A stretch of 64,000 nt of DNA from Lumbricus rubellus (taxonomy: Eukaryota; Annelida; Clitellata; Crassiclitellata; Lumbricidae). The notes under the pieces were generated by a model. That model was not told the DNA's origin. It searched no databases and was given only the letters and a program-made list of their open reading frames with translations. The stretch covers positions 6,438,537-6,502,536 of the forward strand of contig OX243824.1 in NCBI GenBank assembly GCA_945859605.1, read 5' to 3'. This document shows, one piece after another, positions 1 to 11,811 of this stretch (the stretch's first letter is position 1; every line of letters begins with the position of its first letter). A program made the translations under genes and the position numbers.

Positions 1-655
1 CAAACCGTGGTCAAAGCGATACATAAATTCTCCTGATTGATAGAGTTGAATCTGCTCAAATTTTAATATGTTAAAATCACAAAATAAGGGGTTGGTATGC
101 GATAAATATGTAGTACCAGCCACTTTTCGAATGACCCTTTTTTGGAGTATTATCAGTCTATGCAGTCTAGTAGTGTAGTTAGATGCCCATATTAGATTAC
201 AGTATGCTAAGTATGGATACACAAGCGAATAATATAGTTTTACACGGATAGAGGAAGGTAGTAGGTATGCAGTACGTGCTATTATCCCAGTATTTTTAGC
301 AATTTTTGAGGAAATACATTTTATATGATCTATCCATGTTAAATGTTGATCCACATAGACTCCCAGAAATTTTGTGGACTCTACCCTAGAGAGATTGGAT
401 CCATTAATACATAGTATAGGAAGTTGGGAGGGACAGGTTTTCCTATGAGACCTAAATAAGATATAGTTTGTTTTAGTAAGATTAAGTGTAAGTTTATTGG
501 CACAAAACCAATCTGCTGCTAGTGTCAGCTCTGTATTTACTATATCAAAGAGGGTTTCCAGAGAACTATGAGAATAGAAGACATTCGTATCATCTGCAAA
601 CAATATGAAATATAATTTAGAAGAAACATTAGGGAGGTCATTTATATAAATTAGA
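1..655 (-). mobile_element. 5'-truncated LINE, reverse transcriptase part
   Basis: Read on the minus strand, one frame stays open from about 655 to the window edge. It carries the non-LTR reverse transcriptase signatures INDLP and FADDT (catalytic YADD/FADD box), followed by a KFLGV block and the thumb-like LYYSLVYPYLAYCN segment, which together fit the jockey/CR1 group. The upstream part of the RT is missing and the cut abuts a TACA-rich microsatellite at 690-722, as expected for a 5'-truncated retrotransposon copy. The rest of the element lies left of the window. The frame is unbroken over about 215 codons, so this insertion may be fairly young. The clade assignment is by eye. Confidence 0.85.
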
Positions 656-689
656 AATAGTAGAAATAGAAATTAGAAATACATGCATG

Positions 690-1140
690 TATACATACAT
701 ACACACATACATACATACATACAAAGGATCTCTGTTATCACTTCTCAATCGATCGGTCACACGCTACCGACCACACTTCGCAGTTACCTATACTGAGAGA
801 GTAGAGATGGAACAGGAACAAAGCTGATCAAGAAGTCAGATTGCAATGGATATAGTGCGAATAACTCTCTTAAAATGGGTGTGTAATAATGGAAGACATT
901 GTCACTGTTCTATTGTGGCTAATAACACATTCATCTATACAAAGGATCTTCATCATAATTTTATCACTTCTCAATCGATCGGTAACACGCTACCGACCAC
1001 AATTAATTGACAGTTACCTATACAAGGCTGATGCTCAGGAGGCACTAACCAATAATTTAGATCGCAACAAATATAGCGCGAAAAGCTCTCTTAAAATGGG
1101 TTTGTAATTATTGAAGACATTTTCCACTGTTCTTATGGCA
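690..1140. repeat. Diverged direct repeat of about 210 bp, two copies
   Basis: A unit beginning AAAGGATCT and containing CTCAATCGATCGGT and ACGCTACCGACCA occurs at about 723-925 and again at about 940-1140. Both copies end near GAAGACATT...CACTGTTCT. The copies differ by small indels and substitutions. The stretch contains no convincing exon. Confidence 0.7.
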
Positions 1141-1153
1141 CATAGACTTAACA

Positions 1154-1250
1154 CAGTGGTTCCCAACCTTTTTGACTTTAGGGGCACTTTTTCTGGATTG
1201 TAGGACACAAGGGTCACTTTTTCTTAGTTGAAGGACATTAGGAGGCCACA
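1154..1250. mobile_element. Probable hAT transposon terminus
   Basis: CAGTGGTTCCCAACC at 1154 is the kind of terminus seen in many hAT-superfamily elements. I could not find the matching inverted terminus before exon 7 of EXOC1, so the element is truncated or its far end has decayed. Confidence 0.45.
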
Positions 1251-1513
1251 AGGCTAAAATTTAATTAAATAAAATCATACAAAATTGTTATAATTGAATC
1301 AGAATAGAAGGTTTGATGTTATTTATAGATATAAAAATAAAATAATTTGAAATAGAAAATAATTATGTTTCCATCCTGTCCAAATTTTCGATTTTTTCTT
1401 GTGTTTCTGTTAATTCTTTGATGGACGAGGGACATTTTTAGGCCTACCTATTGTATAAAAAAAGTCAAAAGTCTCGAAGAGAATGTGGTTTTATTTTGTT
1501 CGGTGCAACTTAC

Positions 1514-3315
1514 CACTAAACTGTCGAGCTCTCCCAACAGTCGTTGGTGATTTTTGTTGCGAACATTTATCAACGCGTCCTTGTCCTTCATGATGTCCAT
1601 CAGATCTTTAACGCTCTACGAAGAAATATTGCAAACGCATACAACAACAAGAACCATGATGACAAATAACTCCACCACAACTCTGTGGGGGCGATGGTGT
1701 AGTGTGGGGCGTCGTTGCCTTGGAGCCGGAAGGTTCGAGGTTCGAATCCACCTCGCCGCGTAAGGACCATGGGCAAGTCCTTCACTCATAATTGCTCAGT
1801 GTTTCGGCGTGAAACTCCGATGCAGTGTCCGCTCTGTAGTCGGGAGCGCCTCTGAGTAGGGAGAGCTTGAAGGGGCGCTATAACAAGTGCACATACAAAC
1901 AAACAAACAAAACTCTGCAGAGTGCGCGTGTGCGTGTGTGTTTGCATATGTGTGTGTGTGCGTGTGTGCGCGCGCAAGAGCGTGAATAATTAGTTTTCTT
2001 TTCAACAGCTGAGTGAAGACATTGGAACAGCTATTATGAAAGACATTAAAAAAGTGCCACAATGATTGCTAAGATACATAATGTTATTATTATGCAACGC
2101 AACTACAGTTTGAAAACAAACACAGGAATTTCAAAGACACAGGATAAACTCGAGACTCGAGAAATCAGAGGATGCCCCAAAGTTCATATGTCACATCCTG
2201 ATCAATGAAGTCACATGAGTCACCAATTACTCCACGTTCAAAGGATAGATCCAGACCAGTACGAACACATGGGTTGCCTGCCTCATCTACCCTACCCAAT
2301 GAGAACACAAGGGTCACCCCACCATCCCAAATTCAAAGTTCACATCATGCATAGGCGGAAACCTAGGAGGTACGGGGGGACGATCCCCCCCAATAAAAGT
2401 GTTGGGGGACGGCCCATGCATTGGTCCTCCCCAATAGTTGAGCGTCAAGACTAAAAAAATATTGTCAATTTTTTTGGGTGGCGAAAATAGCAATTTTTAT
2501 GGGGTTTTTGGCCGGATGACTAAAAAAAATTTGTTTCCTCGGCCACTCGTTCGTCCCCCCTCAAATCTCCGCCAAGGTTTCCGCCTATGACATCATGACC
2601 GATGCCAAACTGACACATCTGTCGTTTAATATTAACCTGTAGTTTCTGTTCGTATTCATCGAGCTTTTCTTCGATCTTCATCGCTTGCTGGAGTCCAGTG
2701 TCGAGCAGAAGCATCAGCTCCAACACTTGATCCTCAGATCCCATGATCGAATGGATGTTTGCCTGAAAATATGTTCACCAAAATCATTCATACACCATCA
2801 GACAATTTATATAGCGCCTCTTAAAGAAGAGACGGATTCAGAGGTGCTCAACTGAACAGCAAGCTCTCTGCTAACCTTCAAACTGACAATAACCAGCTAT
2901 GAATCATAAACTTCATCAATCTGGTCATTTCAAATAAGCCTCAATCTCACCAAATTTGAAATTGCTTCAGCTCACCCAAGATTAGAAATCAATGAACCTG
3001 ACCTAATTAAGACATCTTTTTAAGACTGACCTAATTTAGAAATTGCTTCACAAGACCCCAATTTAGTAATCATTTAACCTGACCCAATTACGAAATCTCT
3101 CAACCGACCTAATTTAGAAATTCACACATGACCCCCAATTTAGAAATTAGTGAACCTGACTTCATTTTAAAAATCACTTTACAGGCCTAACAGGCATTTC
3201 ATTAACGTGACATGCTTTAACCCTTTACTGACCAAAGTGTGGTAATTATTTAGCCGTTGTTGGAATGGGAGCACTTCTGAGTAAATTACCTTGAAGGTGC
3301 GCTATATAAAAAGTC

Positions 3316-3349
<34 letters not shown>

Positions 3350-3696
3350 GGTATGGAAAATCTTATGCCCTAGGTGAGTAAAAACCCAAATATTATGAAT
3401 ATTTATTTATTTATATTTATTTATTTATTTATGAATATTTATCTCACCCCATCCAGGACGGATAGATCCCTGGACAGCTGTTCAACAAATAGTTCCGCGT
3501 TACTGATGGCGAAGTCGCACTGTGACATCATCAGCTCCAGATCGGACTCTTCCTTAGGAGACAACGCTTTCCAGTCGGACTCTGGGACGAGACCGATGTC
3601 TACCGTCTGATGCACGGCCTGCTCCACCTCCGCACTTGCCACAGCCTCTGCAGTCAATCGATAAATCAATCCATCAATCAATCAATCAAGCAATCC

Positions 3697-3729
<33 letters not shown>

Positions 3730-4800
3730 CCAATCAATCAGCCAACCAATCAAATCAATCAATATGAGCTTGAGCACTTGCCACAGCTTCTGCAGTCAAT
3801 CAATCAATCAATTAATCAATCAAGCAATCCATACATCAATCACTCAATCAATCAATCAATCAATTAACAAATCAATCAATTAATCAATCAAGCAAGCAAT
3901 CCATCAATAAATCAATCAATCAAATAAATAAATCAATCAATCAATCAATCAATAAATCCATCAATCAATAAATAAATCAACTAATCAATCAAACAATCAT
4001 TCGAACAATCAATCAGCCAACCATTCAATCAATATGAGCTTGATATAGCGCTCCTTCAAGATGCCTAACCAAAGGTCTTCTCAGTGACATTTACCTCTTC
4101 ACTTGTCTACTCTAAAATATAAATAACTTCATCCAGAAATCGGATAACTCTGAAAATCGACTGACAGGTGAGTGCTTTACCTTCGAGGAAGCCGGGCTGG
4201 ATGTTTAAAAACTCTGGCTTCTGAACCACATACGCCTGACTCAGCTGCAAAAAAGAATACATTACAGTAACATACAATCAAACACAGCAAAAAACTTTAC
4301 TAACAACAATAATAATTAGTAGTAGTAGCAACCTCAGTAGCAACTTCTGTGGCGCCGGTGACTAATATGCAAAGCTTCTTCTTCTCGCGGGGGCTTGCGC
4401 ACTGGGAGCGCCTCTGAACGGTTCACCCTACTAGACGCACTTTCTAAATGCTTAAATACAATACAATATTTACAATAAAAGTCATCTGATCAAAATCAAG
4501 TCATAGTCAGGTTAGTACTATAAAAGTCAATCATTCATTCAAGAGATTTACATAGCACCACCTCAAGACTACTCAGAAGCGCACCCAACTCAACCCCGGC
4601 GAAAGAGAAAAGTCTCAATGATCGAGTGGAACATGGCTGCAAAGATTCTAAGCGTTAGGCGTAGTTCCACCCTATCCCTGTCATACACAAATCGCCTAAA
4701 TCCGATAACCCCTCCCTGTGTACAATAATATATGGACGATAATATATTAGTAAATTTCAAACATATTTATATGGCGTTACGGCACCATATAAATTGTGGC

Positions 4801-4869
<69 letters not shown>

Positions 4870-5884
4870 CATATTGACAGCCCTTTGGTAAATTTCAAAT
4901 CAATCACCTTCCACAGGCTCTGGATGAAAGCATTCTTTTCGGCGATACTGCTAGCCACCCAGCGATACGTTTTGTCAAACTGAACATCGAATTCAGGAAC
5001 CTCCTAATGATTGAAAACATTAAAACTGGACTCACAGAAAACATGACATTCTACGCTGCAAACGATTGGCACAACTAACGAAACCAGTATTGAGAATTAC
5101 AGAATTTAATAACATGTTCAAATAGTTTATTATGTTAATATATGACAGCAAATCAATCAACGACAAACAACAAATAATAATATAAAAAATAGTAAAATAA
5201 TAATAATAATAATAATAATAAAAATAATAATTTGTCGCATACTCCACATGGCAGCGTCACACGATGAGTTGATCAGACTTCAATGCCTGACTAATAATCT
5301 CACTTACTCATCACTTAAGATGTTCCAGCTGGGTTGTGAATCCAACATGGTAAACTCCTTGACCTAGGAGCACAGGAGACAATATTATGGGTGAGCAACT
5401 TGTCCAAGGTTGCCACACAGGTGCTAGAGGTGGATTCAAACCTATGACTCTCCGGTTACAAGACAACAAACATACCACCATGCCACCACGACCACGTCCC
5501 ATAACAACAATAATAATTTAGTCTTTTATATTTCAAAAACATTGTTGGTTTATAAATAGAACAGACCTTGTTGGTGAACTTAGCATCGAAAACTTTGAGC
5601 TGCCTGATTGGCCACGACGCTTTCTTCTTGAAGACGTCTCCTCTGTCCTGCTTCTTTACTTGGTATATTGTCGCCGTAACTGGCTTTTCAGTTGTAACTA
5701 TTAACAAACCAACACAGTAATTATTATTAACCGTCAATCACGTTCTTATATTTGCAATTGTATATATCATCAGTGAACATTTATATGGTGCCAAGTGTTC
5801 AACAAGCAAGCTAACCAGAAATGCGTAGACTTAGTGCAGGATTTGATGCATGTTTATGTATGGATGAGTGCGTGTATGCATCAA

Positions 5885-5915
<31 letters not shown>

Positions 5916-6344
5916 ACTGTATATGTGTGTGTGTGTGTAGTGTACTGCATATCTGCATGCATACTGTATATCTGCATGAGTGCGTGTGTACAACTGTACA
6001 TATCAAGTCACGTAATTTAGCACATATTTCTGCAGCCTGCCAGTACTCCTGGAAGTTACAGCATGCATGCCATCTATGTCACTTAAACAAAAGGTGTGTG
6101 TAGCGCACCTAACCAGAAAACAACATAGATCCTGAGATGGTCACTCCAAGTTGAATGACAGATTTTTATTTAAATGCATAAGTTTATTATTAGAATAAGT
6201 CATTGGAAAGAACAAGATACCTGCAGCACACAGAAAGGAAGCCTTCTTTTTCTTGCCTTCTTTTGTAACATGGACCACTGAGATAAGCCGCTCTTCGCTT
6301 GGCAGGAACACTTCTCTCTGCAAAGTGTGCTTTATGGCTGTCAT
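1514..6344 (-). CDS. EXOC1: Exocyst complex component 1 (Sec3), first seven coding exons, partial
   Basis: EXOC1 is the exocyst subunit that helps tether secretory vesicles to the plasma membrane; its N-terminal PH-like domain binds PI(4,5)P2 and Rho-type GTPases. Minus-strand exons: 6344-6221, 5697-5567, 5003-4908, 4244-4181, 3647-3448, 2762-2637, 1615-1514. All have AG acceptors and GT donors, and phases join without error to 281 codons. The start matches the vertebrate protein (MTAIKH). The lysine-rich [13 protein letters not shown] segment, the VKKQDRGD segment and the WVASS.AEKNAF block of the Sec3 PH-like domain are clear. Exon 5 carries [21 protein letters not shown], and exons 6-7 begin the coiled-coil region. 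The remaining exons lie left of position 1. Introns hold an AATC microsatellite, a TTA microsatellite, a tRNA-derived SINE and a hAT MITE 40 bp from the exon 6 donor. The gene is divergent from the SAM-domain gene at 7706. Confidence 0.95.
1686..1908 (+). mobile_element. tRNA-derived SINE, near full length
   Basis: The head has a tRNA-like A box (GGTGTAGTG) and a B box (GGTTCGAATCC). The tail carries GGAGCGCCTCTGAGTAG and GAAGGGGCGCTATAACA, ending in a CAAA-rich tract. The same head and tail recur at 28095, 43468 and, inverted, at 53500, so this is a dispersed family and not a tRNA gene. Confidence 0.85.
2350..2589. mobile_element. hAT-type MITE (240 bp)
   Basis: Perfect 15-bp terminal inverted repeats CATAGGCGGAAACCT bound the element, and identical 8-bp target duplications ACATCATG lie at 2342-2349 and 2590-2597. 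There is no coding capacity; the interior is rich in G and C runs. It sits in EXOC1 intron 6, about 40 bp past the exon 6 splice donor. Confidence 0.9.
3312..3346. repeat. AAT microsatellite next to a SINE tail
   Basis: An AAT trinucleotide run follows a SINE tail fragment (TTGAAGGTGCGCTATATAA) at about 3290-3310 in EXOC1 intron 5. Confidence 0.7.
3655..4035. repeat. AATC tetranucleotide microsatellite with captured exon edge
   Basis: About 380 bp of imperfect AATC repeats fill EXOC1 intron 4 directly against the exon 5 acceptor. At 3773-3800 the array contains a near copy of the first bases of exon 5 and its acceptor (CTTGCCACAGCTTCTGCAG on the plus strand, one change from 3638-3652). Confidence 0.85.
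4800..4869. repeat. ATT trinucleotide microsatellite
   Basis: About 23 uninterrupted ATT units lie in EXOC1 intron 3, some 40 bp from the exon 3 donor. Confidence 0.9.
5311..5502 (-). mobile_element. tRNA-derived SINE, second subfamily
   Basis: On the minus strand the segment begins GGACGTGGTCGTGGTGGCA and carries a B box GGTTTGAATCCACC. The head resembles the 1686 family while the tail differs. It lies in EXOC1 intron 2. Confidence 0.65.
5894..5940. repeat. TG dinucleotide microsatellite
   Basis: Two TG runs separated by a short spacer lie in EXOC1 intron 1. Confidence 0.8.
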
Positions 6345-7705
6345 TGTCTCTGTTGGTAAAACTTACCCACCAATGTTGTTTTTACTTTTCATGATATTTC
6401 TGAATCAAAAACAAAGGTGTCTTGTTAAGCATCAAAATTTAATTAAAGCCATTGCTATTATGGGTAAATTTACTTCTATTAGCTTCGCAGAACGCGTCCA
6501 GCCACTGAACAGCAGCCTCATCATCCACAAGCAAAGCAGTTTTAAAAACCACAAGGGACATGAGTTATTTCACAATCATTTAGGAATTAGGATGTGTGAC
6601 ATTGTCTGAATTTCACCACAGCTTGTAGTGCTCACAGCATAATTTCACAAGTCATTATTTCACAAAATTTGATATTCAAGAATTTATAAAATGTGCCAAT
6701 TGCCAAAAGTCTTTACTTCTGTAAATGATCTTGCTAAATTAAAACCCAAAGATATTTTGCACAATAATTATTATTGTTTCAGCTGTATCCCAAAACCAGC
6801 AGAGTAGTCAAAACAGTTCTGCTCTCACAGCACACAAGAGTGACAAGACCAATGAACGATGCATTTAGTAACTCGTTCCTAGGTTACTCTATGCATGTCA
6901 TAGTTGTCTATGCTCATCGTGGTTGACGGTTAATAATTTGTTATCCATTGATTACTATGAAAGGTGGACTCGACAAGCTTCATGCGCTTTTGCCCTTCCA
7001 GAACCCATCTTGCAGTAATTATCTACTAGTTCGTGTACGACAGTTTAGTTCATGTACGACAGTTTTGTTTATTACTTTGAATCGTTGTGAAACGGAAGGC
7101 ATAGCTAGGAGCACTGTCCATTGAATAGCGCCACATAAACATAGTAAAATGGGCGGACCGGAGACACCGCAAAAACAGTCTACACTGCTTTTAAAATAAA
7201 ACATCCATTAAAGGAGGGTAAACCAACTCCAAAATTACTTTTTATACTTTGGAATTCAGCACTAAAAACAATATCTATAAAATTACCTCTTATCTGGATT
7301 CTGATTTTATTTCTGAAGCACAAAATCAACGAAATCATCCATTGAAAGTTTACATTTAAATCTACATTAGTGTCATCTAACGCTTACTTGAATAATAATC
7401 TTGATAACATTTCCATTTAAAAAATGACCCTTCTCTTAAAACTGACTTTAAAATACGACAGTGTACGACAAAAAATTTAAATAACTAACTATACGCGAAT
7501 TGCAGTGCGGATTTTAATAAAGAATTGTCATTAAATTTATTAATTTTCATAGCACTTTCTACTTACTCACTAATATTTTCTTGAATGACTCTATGTTATT
7601 CGCTTAGCAACCATATCAACGCGAAGTACACATAAAAGTTTAGAAAAATGAAATAAGTACAAGATTATGTAAGAAATTCGACAGAATTATTAGCACACGG
7701 TCAGG
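6345..7705. other. Intergenic region between divergent EXOC1 and the SAM-domain gene
   Basis: This 1.36-kb interval separates two divergent start codons and probably holds both promoters and 5' UTRs. A candidate acceptor (TTTTACCAACAG, minus strand) ends about five bases before the EXOC1 start codon, so its 5' UTR may be split by an intron. I see no further coding exon and no repeat I can name. Confidence 0.5.
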
Positions 7706-9522
7706 ATGAGCGAGGGAGAGAGCTCCGTTGATTTTAGCGATGACGGCGATGATGAAGACGTTGAAGTCGAACTTGACAGCAAACTGGCCGAGTGTCTGCA
7801 ATGGTCGAGCGATCAAGTGGGCGAGTGGGTCGAATCCATCGGTTTTCCCATATATCGTGTAAGTGAAAAGGCTGCACTGTCTAGTTTAGTTTTGGACAGT
7901 ATTTTACGTTTGTAATGGGTTCATGGAAATAGTTATAAGAACCTCCAGACTGGTATGTTTTCACTTTTCAAGACGATTTATAAAAAAATTAAACATATAC
8001 AAAATAATTATGACATTAAATTTTGTTCGACTTTTTGTTCACTGGTTGGACTGTTCCACTTTCGATTCTGTCGCTCATTTTTGCCTACTGACATTTTATT
8101 TTGACCCAAATGCCAGATCAAATCACAGTAGATTTGGCGTATGTTACTTGAGTAGAACATTGTTTGAAAACTGACTTGAATTTGTTATTTTATTTATAGG
8201 ATTGCTTTGTGTCAAACTGTATAACTGGACGTCGGCTGATTCTCATTGATGCGTCAGCGTTGCCAAAGATCGGGATCTACGACTTTGATCACATCAAAGT
8301 AAGTGTCTGATATGGTATATCTTAGTAAGTAAGTATGTGTGCTCTTCAGACAGTTGGTGCTGAGAGTTTGTAGACATTGGTAGGGTTGAGCTTTTTGGTG
8401 TTGACTATGTATTTACTATTTATTGCCCATTGAAACAACACAGAACTTTAATGGATCTTGTTTAAATATGAAATGCGTAAAATCTTCATCATGATGTGAC
8501 TTCAGTAACACAAAATATCCACACCAGGACTTACATCCATTGCTAAAGGTTTTTACATCCTTTTAGAATGTCCTGAAAAGAGATGTAGACATACCCCGAG
8601 TACTTGTAAATGTTATTGAATGGATGTCTAGTTGTCTATCTAACTACCTACCTACCCATATACATAATAAACTACATGCATGCTGTTATGCACAAATACC
8701 AGAGGGTTGCAACAGGTGTGTAACACACATCTACACGTACATCATTTCACCATCGTACATTTACACAGCACATATAACATATTCAACGATAAGCGTGTCC
8801 TAGAGTGCATTGATTATTGCGACAAAGAACCTGTTCGAACACTTGTGCGCACACGGTGGATTTCATGTATCTAATTTCTGTGCTCCCTGTTGAATGCATT
8901 GGTTATTGCGACAAAGAACCTGTTCAAAATATGTTCACTCGGTGAATTTCATTTGACTAATTTCTGTGGTCCCTGTTGTTTGTTTTTGCAGACGATAACA
9001 CAGAAAATCCGAGAGCTGTTGACCATCGAACTAATGCCTTGGAATCGAAGCATCTCCCTGCCACCGAGAGAAGTCTTAGGTAATTGTAATTACACAGTGG
9101 TGGCGCCACCATACGTCCTCTTTATTATTTCAATTTGTTTATAAAAATTTGTTCTCTTGAAGAATTAAGATATGTTAGGGGCAATGTTATTTCAATTCTC
9201 TATAGCAATTGAAGTTGTTTTACTTTTCTGTAGCAATGCTATTTTAATTCTTTTGAGCAATGTTATTTCAATTCTCTGTAGCAGTTGAAGTTGTTTTACT
9301 TTTCTGTAGCAATGCTATTGTAATTCTCTCGAGCAATGTTATTTTAATTCTCTGTATTAAACAGCACTATTTTGATTCTTTATAGCAATGTTTCTCGAAG
9401 GCAAATGCACGACAGGCGAAATTGCCGACAAACTGACTTTTGGAGAGTTCATCGAGAAATGGGACGACCTTAAATTCCAGCCACCCCTGTCCAACTTCTG
9501 CGGTTTGCTACCAAAAGACTGA
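7706..9522 (+). CDS. SAMD15: SAM-domain protein, SAMD15-like, complete
   Basis: Four exons, 7706-7858, 8200-8298, 8992-9079 and 9386-9522, join in phase to 158 residues. The first 30 residues are strongly acidic (SDDGDDEDVEVE). A SAM domain follows from about residue 33: WSSDQVGEWVESIGF, then ITGRRLILID and LPKIGIYDFDHIK. The tail (ISLPPREVL, MFLEGK, LTFGEFIEKW) resembles the conserved end of vertebrate SAMD15. SAM domains mediate protein-protein contact; no catalytic motif is present. The protein is much shorter than human SAMD15, with only a short leader before the SAM domain. Introns 2 and 3 contain small tandem repeats that reuse sequence next to the acceptors of exons 3 and 4. The family call rests on remembered similarity; another small SAM-domain family is possible. 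Confidence 0.85.
8807..8978 (+). repeat. Tandem duplication (about 85 bp, two copies) before exon 3
   Basis: The unit around TTATTGCGACAAAGAACCTG...CTAATTTCTGTG.TCCCTGTT occurs twice head to tail, the second copy ending in the polypyrimidine tract of the exon 3 acceptor. Confidence 0.75.
9181..9385 (+). repeat. 75-bp minisatellite repeating the exon 4 acceptor
   Basis: Two 75-bp units and a partial third are themselves made of about 25-bp subunits containing TCTGTAGCAATG. The true exon 4 acceptor reads CTTTATAG followed by CAATG, so the intron carries several look-alike 3' splice sites. Confidence 0.75.
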
Positions 9523-9550
9523 GTCTATGACAAAACTGTGACAAAAGCTA

Positions 9551-10446
9551 TTTCATGAACAAACTTAACTGTGATTTTTGAACAGAATTAAGATTGTACA
9601 ATGTGTGCAAATTCGGTTAGGTCTAATTTAAATATTCTGTTTGGTTTATTCTAATGTTCTGTCTGCTTTATTTAAATATTTCATGGACAAACTTAACTGT
9701 GATTTTTGAACAGAATTAAGATCGTACGATGTGTGCAAAGTCGGTTAGGGCTAATTTAAATATTCTGTTTCGTTTATTCTAATGTTCTGTCTGCTTTATT
9801 TAAATATTTCATGGACAAACTTAACTGTGATTCTTGAACAGAATTAAGATCGTACGATGTGTGCAAAGTCGGTTAGGGCTAATTTAAATATTCTGTTTCG
9901 TTTATTCTAATGTTCTGTCTGCTTTATTTAAATATTTCATGGACAAACTTAACTGTGATTCTTGAACAGAATTAAGATCGTACGATGTGTGCAAAGTCGG
10001 TTAGGGCTAATTTAAATATTCTGTTTGGTTTATTCTAATGTTCTGTCTGCTTTATTTAAATATTTCATGGACAAACTTAACTGTGATTTTTGAACAGAAT
10101 TAAGATCGTACGATGTGTGCAAAGTCGGTTAGGGCTAATTTAAATATTCTGTTTCGTTTATTCTAATGTTCTGTCTGCTTTATTTAAATATTTCATGGAC
10201 AAACTTAACTGTGATTCTTGAACAGAATTAAGATCGTACGATGTGTGCAAAGTCGGTTAGGGCTAATTTAAATATTCTGTTTCGTTTATTCTAATGTTCT
10301 GTCTGCTTTATTTAAATATTTCATGGACAAACTTAACTGTGATTCTTGAACAGAATTAAGATCGTACGATGTGTGCAAAGTCGGTTAGGGCTAATTTAAA
10401 TATTCTGTTTCGTTTATTCTAATGTTCTGTCTGCTTTATTTAAATA
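9551..10446 (+). repeat. Satellite: seven exact-length 128-bp units
   Basis: Units begin TTTCATGRACAAACTTAAC at 9551, 9679, 9807, 9935, 10063, 10191 and 10319, and the array ends at 10446, giving 7 x 128 bp with no length change. Units differ at a few sites and show a three-unit higher-order pattern. The array starts 28 bp after the SAMD15-like stop codon, so it is probably transcribed in the 3' UTR or sits just past the polyadenylation site. Each unit carries a 10-bp palindrome, ATCGTACGAT in units 2-7 and ATTGTACAAT in unit 1. Confidence 0.95.
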
Positions 10447-10631
10447 TTTCGTATGGGTTTTTTAAGAGTCAACTTGTCTTCACTTTGAAGTTGCAGTCAT
10501 GGCGTACATTTCCATTTCTTTCGTCTACTTTAATTTCATAGACAGTTAATTTTCTGTAATGTTTGGTAAGCTTCTCTACCACTTTGCGAATGTGCATTTT
10601 TTCTGTTTCAATTTTATATATATTTTATATA

Positions 10632-11811
10632 CAGGGTGGGCCAGTGGAAATGCAACTTTTTTGACGCCTTATAACTTGAAAAGTTTTTATCTGAGCGTCT
10701 AGTCCAATATATCAGATTGAACATAATTATCCATTCTATCATTCTGGAAAATATCTAAGAGATACTATTACGACTTTTTGAGATACTCTTATTTTTATTC
10801 GATGTCCCATTTTCTTGTCGTAAACAGCAAGAAAAACCAAAATCTGAAACTGAATAATTATGTCAATTCTAAACAATCGCTTAGTTCTAACATTTAATAA
10901 CAATTATTATCTTGAGTAGATTTACCATTAGTTAAAAAAATACTCAATATGTCCACCACGTGCTTTAATGACTGTGCATCAACACGAGGCGACCACTGAT
11001 CAATGGCTGAGGCCAGCATGCAGTGCTCGGGATATTCAGCCCAGCACCAAAGAATCACTTCTTTCAAATGTTCAACGTCACGTAACGGTTCATGGTAGAC
11101 CAGTTGCTGAAGACAACCCAAGATCGAATAGTCAACCGGATTTAAATCCGGACTGTTCGGTGGCCAGTTCTCCTGTTCAATAAACTCTGTCACGTTAGCG
11201 TTCAGATAGGCAACCGTATGACGTGAACGATGCGCCGGCGCTCCATCTTGCTGAAAAAGGTAACCATCAACTCCAGACAGTTGGCGAACGTAGCAGTCCT
11301 CTTGCGAGTACTTCATCACAGTAATAAACACTGTTCATCTTAGCTTTTGGAGTGACAAAGTTTTTGCAAGTTTTAAAACAGCCAACGACACCATCACACT
11401 TTGTGAAAAGTGCTTCCTGCCTTCAGAAGCCGAGCGCTTAAAGCTAACAAATGACTCAAAAGCGAATGACAGATGAAAAGATCGACAGAACATGACTCAC
11501 AGACAAGAAGATCTCCACGATTCAGACGTCAACCAACACTAGTCTTAGAACGACCGTGTGTATGCAAAGGCTAGCTTTTTGACATATTCAGTTCCAGAAT
11601 TTTGTTTTTTCTTGCTGTTTTACGGCACGAAAATGGGACATCGAATATAAATAGCAGTATCTCAAAAAGTCGTAATAGTATCTCTGAGATATTTTTCAGA
11701 ATGATAGAATGGATAATTATGTTCAATCTGATATATTGGACAAGACGCTCAGATAAAAACTTTTCAAGTTATAAAGCGTCAAAAAAGTTGCATTTCCACT
11801 GGCCCACCCTG
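10632..11811 (-). mobile_element. Mariner-type element, long inverted repeats, decayed transposase
   Basis: Termini CAGGGTGGGCCAGTGG and its inverse are flanked by TA on both sides. The inverted repeats are unusually long, about 220 bp each. The interior, minus strand 11331-10894, encodes the C-terminal half of a transposase with QQDGAPAHRSRHTV and WPPNSPDLNPVDY. Counting between the second and third acidic residues gives 37, so the spacing is DD37D and not the DD34D of classical mariner. No complete catalytic domain remains. Confidence 0.9.

Noticed and set aside
1..1500. Exon 8 of EXOC1 in the left end
   Set aside because: No frame on the minus strand left of 1514 matches the expected continuation; the space is filled by repeats and a LINE.
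1686..1770. Possible tRNA gene (A and B boxes)
   Set aside because: The same head with the same non-tRNA tail recurs at 28095, 43468 and inverted at 53500, and the cloverleaf is not complete, so it is the head of a SINE.
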